Assembly (NCBI GenBank): GCA_031272885.1
Contig: JAISSX010000075.1
Coordinates: 1 to 64,000 of the forward strand
Reading direction: 5' to 3'
Length of the DNA: 64,000 nt
DNA from: Bifidobacteriaceae bacterium
GTDB taxonomy: Bacteria; Actinomycetota; Actinomycetes; Actinomycetales; WQXJ01
The notes beneath the pieces are model-generated. The model saw nothing but the letters and a program-made list of their open reading frames with translations. It was not told the DNA's origin and searched no databases. Of this stretch, positions 57,244-64,000 are shown one piece after another. Both the position numbers and the translations under genes were made by a program. How positions within the stretch are numbered: the stretch's first letter is position 1; each line of letters opens with the position of its first letter.

Positions 57244-58941
57244 ATGAAGCCAAGAATTCTCTACTACGTGCTCGGCGCTGCGTTGGCGGCAGCCTTTCTG
57301 GCTGCGATCGTGGCGCCGGGCGATTTGTGGTTGCCCTCCCAAGGTCAGAACCCCGGGCTGGCGGCCGGTGCCTCGGCCCTGAACCAGGCCTTGGCGGAAC
57401 CGGGCGTGTATCTGTGGCTGCTGCTGGGCGTGTCCGCTTGGGTGTTCGCCCTGGCCCTGTTGGCGTTTCAACGCCAGGGCCCGCGCGACGCACCCCCCGC
57501 CAAAGCCAACGGCTCCCGCAGTTGGCGCCGCGTTTACGCCCTCCGCATGTCGATCGGTGATCTGCTGGCGCTGGCCTGGGCCGAACTGGGGGCGGAACTG
57601 GTCTGGTTCGGCGACACGGCCGGCAGCGCCACGGTCAGCGGCGTCTGGAACCCGCCATATCGCTGGTTTTCACTGGTCATGGTGGTCGGTTGGATGGCGG
57701 CCCTGCAGGCCTCGGGTTCCCGCAGCTACCTGGTGTATGGCGAGGGGATCGAAGAATACCGCCGGGTGACTTGGGGTTCCTTCGTCTGGTTTGCCGTTCT
57801 GGCCTTCGGCGCCTTGGCGGTGCGCCTGGAATTGGCCCGCGGTTATGTGCTGGTGTCGCTGATTGCCGGCACGGTGGCGCTGCTGCTGGTCCGCAAGATG
57901 CACCGGATGTGGCTGGTGGTGCGCCGCCTGCGCAGCGGCCGGTTCGGCTCGCGGGTGGTGGTGGTGGGTTCGGCCGCCCGGGCCGAGATTGTCATCAAGG
58001 AACTGCAGCGGGCGCCCACCAGCGGCTATTTCGTGGTGGCGGCCGCCCTGCCGCCGGGCGAAGCGCCTAGCCCTGCCCTCGAGGAACTGGGCATTCCGCT
58101 TGTGCCGCTGGATGACGCGGTGGCGACGATGCGCCGCCTGCAGGCCGATTCGGTGGTGTTCACCGGCGCCCCCCAACTGGGGCCGGGCGCCCTGCGTGAA
58201 CTGGGCTGGCAACTGGTGCCGGGCCAGGAGAACCTGATCGTCTCGCCCGATCTGATCGACATTGCTGGCCCGCGCATCGCCACCCGGCCGGTGGCCGGCC
58301 TGTCCTTGATCCACGTCGATTCGCCCCGGCTGAAGGGCAACCAGGCGCTGCTCAAACGGAGCCTGGACGTGCTGGTCAGCGGCCTGTTGCTGGCGGTGTT
58401 GAGCCCGGTGTTGGCCGCCATCGCCATCGCCGTCAAGGCCACTTCGCCGGGGCCGGTGCTGTTCAAACACGAGCGCATCGGCCTGATGGGCAAGACCTTC
58501 AACATGTTGAAGTTCCGCACCATGGTGGACGGGGCGGACAAACTGCCGCCACCCGAGGAAGCGACCGGCGAGGCTTCCGCCCGGGACCCATTCAAGGTGC
58601 GGGGCGACCCCCGTATCACCAGGGTGGGTGGCTTCCTGCGCCGCTTCAGCCTGGATGAGCTACCCCAGTTGGTGAACGTGTTGCGCAACGACATGTCGCT
58701 GGTGGGTCCCCGGCCGCAGGTGGCGCGGGAGGTAGCGCAATACGACCAATCGGCCACCCGCCGGCTGCTGGTCAAGCCGGGCATCACCGGCCTGTGGCAG
58801 GTGTCCGGCCGGTCGGATCTGAGTTGGGAGGACTCGATCCGCCTAGACCTCTATTACGTGGAGAACTGGTCTTTCCTGCGCGACCTCCAGATCCTGGTGT
58901 GGACCCTGGTGGCCGTGTTCCAGGGCAGGGGCGCCTACTGA
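57244..58941 (+). CDS. Exopolysaccharide polyprenyl glycosylphosphotransferase (undecaprenyl-phosphate sugar transferase)
   Basis: KRSLDVLVSGLLLAVLSPVLAAIAIAVKATSPGPVLFKHERIGLMGKTFNMLKFRTM, DELPQLVNVLRNDMSLVGPRPQ. Confidence 0.95.
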   Translation: MKPRILYYVLGAALAAAFLAAIVAPGDLWLPSQGQNPGLAAGASALNQALAEPGVYLWLLLGVSAWVFALALLAFQRQGPRDAPPAKANGSRSWRRVYALRMSIGDLLALAWAELGAELVWFGDTAGSATVSGVWNPPYRWFSLVMVVGWMAALQASGSRSYLVYGEGIEEYRRVTWGSFVWFAVLAFGALAVRLELARGYVLVSLIAGTVALLLVRKMHRMWLVVRRLRSGRFGSRVVVVGSAARAEIVIKELQRAPTSGYFVVAAALPPGEAPSPALEELGIPLVPLDDAVATMRRLQADSVVFTGAPQLGPGALRELGWQLVPGQENLIVSPDLIDIAGPRIATRPVAGLSLIHVDSPRLKGNQALLKRSLDVLVSGLLLAVLSPVLAAIAIAVKATSPGPVLFKHERIGLMGKTFNMLKFRTMVDGADKLPPPEEATGEASARDPFKVRGDPRITRVGGFLRRFSLDELPQLVNVLRNDMSLVGPRPQVAREVAQYDQSATRRLLVKPGITGLWQVSGRSDLSWEDSIRLDLYYVENWSFLRDLQILVWTLVAVFQGRGAY

Positions 58942-58949
58942 ACCCGCCC

Positions 58950-59009
58950 GAACCGGCCTGAGCCAGCCTGAGCCAGCCTGAACCGGCCTGAGCCAGCCCG
59001 AGCCGAACC
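58950..59009. repeat. 10-bp tandem repeat, six units, immediately after the stop codon
   Basis: gaaccggcct gagccagcct gagccagcct gaaccggcct gagccagccc gagccgaacc. Confidence 0.85.
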
Positions 59010-59139
59010 GGGCCGCCCGGCCCAGCGCGAGGCGAGCCGCGACATCGGGCGCCCGCTTGTAGGGTTGGGTGCGTCACGCGGTACCCATGCCGGCCGTGAT
59101 CCGACCCTGAGCCCCGGCGGAGAGGAGGCCGGCCAGACC

Positions 59140-60261
59140 ATGTTGCCGTACCTGGTCGCCTTCACCATTTCTGCCCTGTTTGTTCAGTTGGCGGTGGCCT
59201 CGGCCCGTTTCGGCCGGCTGCTGCAATTCACCTGGTGCGCCCTGTCGGTGCTGACGATCAGCGCCCTGGCCGGCGTGCGGGACTACACCGTGGGCACGGA
59301 CGTACTGGTTTACGGCAACCAGTTGTTCAATTCGGCGCTGCGGTCAACCGACCTGGGCACCTACGTCATGCGCAGCGTCCGGGAGGGTATTGACGGCGAG
59401 TACGGCTACCTGTTCCTGAACTGGTTGGTGTCCCGTTTCACCAACGACGTCCACTGGTTCTACTTCGTCCTGGCGCTGGTGGCGCACGGCATTGTGATGA
59501 CGGCGGTTTGGCTGGCGCGGCGGTTGCAGCCGGCGCTGCCGCCCACCTTGGTGTGGCTGGTCTACCTGTTCACGCAGTATGTCGATTCGCTCAACATGTT
59601 GCGCCAGGGGGTGGCCTTGTCGCTGGCGCTGCTGGGCCTGGTGTTGGTGCTGCGGCGGCGGCCCTACCTGGCCTTGGTGATGGGCGGCATCGGCCTGGTG
59701 TTCCACAACAGCGCCATTGTCTACTTCGGCATCTGGGGCATTGTGATGCTGCTGCAGCGGGTCAAGCGGTCGATGGTTTGGCTGGCGGTCATCTTGGCTG
59801 GGGCCGTGCTACTGACGGTCTTCTCCGCCCAGGTGCTGCAACTGGTGACCAGCCTGGGCATCGTGTCCGAGAAGTACACCAGCTACCTGGCCGAAGGGGC
59901 CCGCACCGGTGCCTCGATGGGTCCGCAGACGATGTACCGCCTGGTGCCCCTCACGGCCGGCCTGTTGATGCTGCGCAAACCGGTCAACCCGGCCGGCCGC
60001 GCGGCCTGGTTGCTGCTGGCCATCGAGTTGGTGCTGCTGCCGATGCGCGAGATCGCCTACCCGCTGTACCGCCTGTTGACGTACTTTGCCTACGCCAAGG
60101 TGATCGCCTACCCAATGATCGCCATGAGCTTCACAACCGAGGCGCGGCGTCGCCTGGCGCAGGTGGCTACGGTGGCGTTTGTGGCGCTCTACTTCATTCT
60201 GTGGGTGTCCAAGCTGGATGACGTGACCTACACCTCGGACATCTTGAGCCACCTGTTCTGA
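59140..60261 (+). CDS. EpsG-family polysaccharide polymerase-like membrane protein
   Basis: ALAGVRDYTVGTDVLVYGN, FTQYVDSLNMLRQGVALSLALLGL, HNSAI. Confidence 0.85.
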   Translation: MLPYLVAFTISALFVQLAVASARFGRLLQFTWCALSVLTISALAGVRDYTVGTDVLVYGNQLFNSALRSTDLGTYVMRSVREGIDGEYGYLFLNWLVSRFTNDVHWFYFVLALVAHGIVMTAVWLARRLQPALPPTLVWLVYLFTQYVDSLNMLRQGVALSLALLGLVLVLRRRPYLALVMGGIGLVFHNSAIVYFGIWGIVMLLQRVKRSMVWLAVILAGAVLLTVFSAQVLQLVTSLGIVSEKYTSYLAEGARTGASMGPQTMYRLVPLTAGLLMLRKPVNPAGRAAWLLLAIELVLLPMREIAYPLYRLLTYFAYAKVIAYPMIAMSFTTEARRRLAQVATVAFVALYFILWVSKLDDVTYTSDILSHLF

Positions 60262-60301
60262 GGTTCTTTAGGGTCGCCGGTGCCCGATGGCGCCCGGTTG
60301 C

Positions 60302-61840
60302 CTAGGCAGCGGGGGTGCGGCCGAGGCGGGTCCAAGACTTCAGGATGCGCCTGGCGTCCAGGGCCACGCCCTTGGACCAGGTGACACCGCCAGGCACGCC
60401 CAGGCAGGCGGCCAGGTAGACGGCCGTGGCCAGCGCGGCGCCAACCAGCACCACCACCACATCCGGGGCGTCACCCACCATGGCGCGGACGGTCAGCGCA
60501 GTCACCCCGAAGCTGGCCAGAGCGGCTATCACCACCCGCAGCCCGGAGGTCAGCAGGACACGGATCTTGAGGCCGAAGGCGCGGTGGCCCCACCACAGGC
60601 CGGCCGGCCAGTTGAGGGCCAGGCAGACCGTGACCGCCCAGGCCACGGCGTTGACCGAAATGAAGGCGCAGCCCACAATGGCGGCCATGGTGATGGTCTT
60701 GGTCACCAGGTTGAAGCGCAGCAACGCGCCGCTCTGGTTGTCCGAGACGTAGGCCCAGTAGTTGACCTGGGACAGGACGGAGAAAAAGCCGCCCAGGGAG
60801 AAGATCTGGAACAGGCCAATCGAATGGCCCCACTGGTCGCCTAGCAGCAGCGGGATCAGGGCCGGCGCGGTGGCCCCCGCCACCATGAAAACCCAGTTGA
60901 CGGCCACGCCCATGACCCGTTGCACCCGTTCCAGCACGTCTTCGTGGGTGCGGCCCTCATGTTCGGCCCGGCGCAGGGTTGGCACCACCACCTGGTACAG
61001 CGGTCCCACCACCTGAGACAGGGGCGTCATCAGCAGGGAGTAGGCCCGGCTGTAGTAGCCCAGGCGGACGGAACCGAAGCGGGCACCGATCATCATCGTG
61101 TCGATGTTGGACGTACCCCAACTGAGCAGTTGGGCCAGGCCGAAGTTGGCGCCGGTGCGGATCAGCGGGCCGGTGCCTTCACCCCGTTTGGGCCGGGCGG
61201 GCCGCCAGCGGGACAAGATCCAGCGGCTGGACAGCACCACGGTGGCGTTGACCAGGTATTGCGCCACCAGGGCCCAGCAGCCGGCGCCGGCCGCAGCGGT
61301 GGCGATGGCGGTGCTGAGGCCTAGCACCGAGCCAGACAGGTCGGTCACCACCAGCAGGCTGAAACGCATCTGTTTGGCCAGGCCCACCTGGATCTGGGCC
61401 TGGGCGCCGTTCAACAGCACCATGGCCGCCAGCACGGGCACCACCGAGCGCAGTTTGGGTTCGTCGTAGATGGCCACCAGCAACGGTGCCGACACGGCCA
61501 GGATGATCCAGGCGGTGGCGCCCATGGCCGTGTTGAGCCAGAACAGGTTGGAGCTTTGCTGGTGTGTCATGCGGGGGGCTTGCAGCACGGCGGTGGGCAG
61601 GCCGAAGTCACGCAGCATCTCGGCCAAAGAAATGAACACGGTGATCATGGCGACAATGCCGAAGTCACGGGGTGTCAGCAGGCGGGACAACGCCACCAGG
61701 CCACCGAAGTGCAACGCAAGCTTGACGGCCTGGCCGGCCATGGTCACGCCGCCGCCGCGGGCGCCGTGCTCCAGTGTCCCTGCCACGGAGCCTGAGTCTA
61801 CTTGTGGTGTGGCACCCACTAGCATGACCAGTATGTTCAC
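60302..61840 (-). CDS. Wzx-type oligosaccharide flippase (MOP superfamily)
   Basis: LSRLLTPRDFGIVAMITVFISLAEMLRDFGLPTAVLQ; ORF track extends further upstream, GTG at 61840 more likely. Confidence 0.88.
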   Translation of the reverse strand: MNILVMLVGATPQVDSGSVAGTLEHGARGGGVTMAGQAVKLALHFGGLVALSRLLTPRDFGIVAMITVFISLAEMLRDFGLPTAVLQAPRMTHQQSSNLFWLNTAMGATAWIILAVSAPLLVAIYDEPKLRSVVPVLAAMVLLNGAQAQIQVGLAKQMRFSLLVVTDLSGSVLGLSTAIATAAAGAGCWALVAQYLVNATVVLSSRWILSRWRPARPKRGEGTGPLIRTGANFGLAQLLSWGTSNIDTMMIGARFGSVRLGYYSRAYSLLMTPLSQVVGPLYQVVVPTLRRAEHEGRTHEDVLERVQRVMGVAVNWVFMVAGATAPALIPLLLGDQWGHSIGLFQIFSLGGFFSVLSQVNYWAYVSDNQSGALLRFNLVTKTITMAAIVGCAFISVNAVAWAVTVCLALNWPAGLWWGHRAFGLKIRVLLTSGLRVVIAALASFGVTALTVRAMVGDAPDVVVVLVGAALATAVYLAACLGVPGGVTWSKGVALDARRILKSWTRLGRTPAA

Positions 61841-61855
61841 GTTTGGCCCGGAGGC

Positions 61856-62866
61856 GTGGTGCTGAGCCGGGTGGTGCCGGCGCCAGTCAGGCGCCGGTTG
61901 CGCTCGCTCCAGGCGCGGGCCCAGCGGCCCGGCCTGGTGCTGGGTGACTGGCGCCGGTACCGGCAAGCGGCCGCGGCGGAGATGGTGCCCCGAAATCCGG
62001 GCAACGCCCGCGCCCTGATGGCCTTTTTCTCGCATTCCCTGCAGAAGGGGCTGAGCCGCCAGGGTGATGAATTCCGGCCCGGCTTCGGCGTGGCCGCGCT
62101 CACGGCCCTGTCCAGCGCCATGCAGGCCTGGCTGCGGCTGGGTGGCGGCCAGGACGACACCTTCTTTGTCGAGGCCGCCTCCACGGTAAACGCCTATCTT
62201 GCCCGCCACCAGGCGTTGGGGGTCGCCACCGGCGACAAGGAGGGCCTGTTTCCGCCGGACCTGCTGGCCACGATCCGGTCGATCGACTCGGACCTGGGGG
62301 GCGTCAAGACGGTGGCCGCACCGCCGTCCTCCGAACCGCGCGACTTCGCCCAACTGGCGGCCGGTCGGGTCTCGATTCGCCACTTCGGCCCCGGACAGGT
62401 GGACCGGGACCGGTTGACCCAGGCGGTCGACATCGCCCGCCATACGCCGTCGGTCTGCAACCGGCAACCGGTCCGCGTCCACGCCTACCAGGACGCGGCC
62501 CTGATCGAAACGGCGCTGCGCCTGCAGGGCGGCCTGACCGGCTTCGCAAGCCCGCCCACCCTGTTGGCGGTGACGGCTGATCTAACCGCCTTCGTGGCCG
62601 CCACAGAACGCAACGAACCATATGTGGACGGCGGGCTGTTCGCCATGTCGCTGCTCTACGCCCTTGAGCATCTGGGCCTGGCAGCATGCCCCCTGAACGC
62701 GATGTTCAACCACCATCAGGACAAGGCGTTGCGGCAACTGCTGGACATTCCCAAAACGGAATGCTTCGTCATGTTCATCGCGGTGGGCCCCCGCCCGGAC
62801 CCAGTGGTTGTGCCTAAATCGGCCCGCCAACCGGTGGACGGCGTCCTGCGGATTCACGGCGCCTGA
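61856..62866 (+). CDS. Nitroreductase-family protein in the exopolysaccharide cluster
   Basis: RVSIRHFGPGQVDRDRLTQAVDIARHTPSVCNRQPVRVHAYQD; EPYVDGGLFAMSLLYALEHLGLAACPLN. Confidence 0.88.
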   Translation: MVLSRVVPAPVRRRLRSLQARAQRPGLVLGDWRRYRQAAAAEMVPRNPGNARALMAFFSHSLQKGLSRQGDEFRPGFGVAALTALSSAMQAWLRLGGGQDDTFFVEAASTVNAYLARHQALGVATGDKEGLFPPDLLATIRSIDSDLGGVKTVAAPPSSEPRDFAQLAAGRVSIRHFGPGQVDRDRLTQAVDIARHTPSVCNRQPVRVHAYQDAALIETALRLQGGLTGFASPPTLLAVTADLTAFVAATERNEPYVDGGLFAMSLLYALEHLGLAACPLNAMFNHHQDKALRQLLDIPKTECFVMFIAVGPRPDPVVVPKSARQPVDGVLRIHGA

Positions 62867-62879
62867 TGGAAGGAACCCG

Positions 62880-64000
62880 ATGACCACCGCCGCGCCGGCC
62901 CGGGGCCGGGTGTTGATCCGCACCCAACCGGTGGGCCACAACTATGGCGCCGTGTTGCAGGCCTACGCCCTGCAGCAGGTGATCCACGGCCTGGGCCGGG
63001 CGGTCGACATTGACACCTCCCAGCCCCCCACACTGGCCGGGCGGGTGGGCCGGCCCTATCTGGCCTTCAAGCGCCGGGTGTGGCGCCGGCCGTTGCTCAT
63101 GCGCGAGGTTCAAGACCTGATCGACGCCGCGCTGCTGGACTTTGTTGACCGGCGGCTGCAGACCGTGCGGCTGTACGGCTTCACCGGCCGGCCGGACCGG
63201 TCCGTGGTGCGCCGCTACACGGATTTCGTCACCGGTTCGGACCAGGTGTGGCGGCCGCTCTACTCCGATGTACCGTCCTACCTGTTCGACTTCTTGCCGG
63301 CCACCATTCCCGGCCGGCGCCTGTCCTACGCCGCCTCGTTCGGCACCGACGACGCCGCCGAATACACGGACGACCTGATTGCCCGCACGGGACCGTTAGC
63401 GGCCCGGCTCGATGGCGTCTCGGTGCGCGAGGCCAGCGGGGTTGACCTGGTCAAACGCCTGTGGGACCGCGCTGACGCCCAGGCCCACGTGGACCCCACT
63501 TTGCTGCTGCCCAGGGAACGCTATGACGCCCTGGCCGGCCAGGCGCCATCGGGCACCGACGGGCCGGAACCGGGCGGCGTGGTGTCATATCTGCTTGACG
63601 TCTCGGCCCAGAAGGCCGCGGTGGCGCAGGCGGCGGCGGACCACCTGGGTGTGGCGGTTGCCTCGCTGCTGCGGCCCGCCCCGGCCGGGGTCAGCGCCTA
63701 CCTGGCGGCGCCGGAAACCTACCGCAAACTACCGGTCGAGACCTGGCTGGCGGGCATTCGGGACGCCCGCCTGGTGGTGACGGATTCGTTCCACGGCACG
63801 GTCTTCTCGATCATTTTCGGGGTGCCATTCGTGGTCATCCCCAACTCGGAGCGCGGCCGCTCCCGCTTCGACTCGCTGCTCCGCCTGTTCGGTTTGGCGG
63901 ACAGGATGGTGCCCGATGCCGCGTCCGGGCCTGAGGAGGGCTTGGCCGGTTTGGTTGACGCCCCGATTGATTGGGCGGCGGTGGCCGTGCGCCTAGCCGA
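62880..64000 (+). CDS. Polysaccharide pyruvyl transferase family protein, truncated by window end
   Basis: MTTAAPARGRVLIRTQPVGHNYGAVLQAYALQQVIHGLG; VTGSDQVWRPLY; VVTDSFHGTVFSIIFGVPFVVI; open to the window edge. Confidence 0.88.
   Translation, partial: MTTAAPARGRVLIRTQPVGHNYGAVLQAYALQQVIHGLGRAVDIDTSQPPTLAGRVGRPYLAFKRRVWRRPLLMREVQDLIDAALLDFVDRRLQTVRLYGFTGRPDRSVVRRYTDFVTGSDQVWRPLYSDVPSYLFDFLPATIPGRRLSYAASFGTDDAAEYTDDLIARTGPLAARLDGVSVREASGVDLVKRLWDRADAQAHVDPTLLLPRERYDALAGQAPSGTDGPEPGGVVSYLLDVSAQKAAVAQAAADHLGVAVASLLRPAPAGVSAYLAAPETYRKLPVETWLAGIRDARLVVTDSFHGTVFSIIFGVPFVVIPNSERGRSRFDSLLRLFGLADRMVPDAASGPEEGLAGLVDAPIDWAAVAVRLA

Overview
64-kb window of a high-GC actinobacterial chromosome (gene content suggests Propionibacteriaceae or a relative; inference only). 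Most of it is ordinary host DNA: ino1-padR, pimB-like, asd-lysC, recR-dnaX-ffs, rpsF-ssb-rpsR-rplI-dnaB, murT-gatD, a LacI-controlled sugar ABC transporter, purB, a tryptophanase-like lyase, tadA-upp-dtxR, tRNAs, and an exopolysaccharide cluster at the right end. Two regions stand out. (1) 44341-51881 is a compact (~7.5 kb) integrated element bounded by a perfect 30-bp direct repeat at the 3' end of tRNA-Ser(CGA). It encodes an integrase, an excisionase-like HTH protein, a RepA-like ATPase with a mirror-symmetric iteron array, a scaffold-like protein, an HK97-type capsid protein and a putative small terminase. No portal, large terminase or tail genes were seen, so it looks like a minimal capsid-encoding phage satellite. 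(2) 11203-12280 (minus strand) is a ~1.08-kb region with no convincing long CDS. It has a consensus-like promoter with an upstream A-tract, many GNRA-capped hairpins, an embedded tRNA-Pro(UGG)-like domain with a broken acceptor stem, and a terminal strong stem. It looks like a giant structured ncRNA of the GOLLD/ROOL kind. A 42-codon ORF with a strong Shine-Dalgarno sits at its 5' end. All coordinates were read by eye from the sequence and the ORF track; no searches or folding programs were run.
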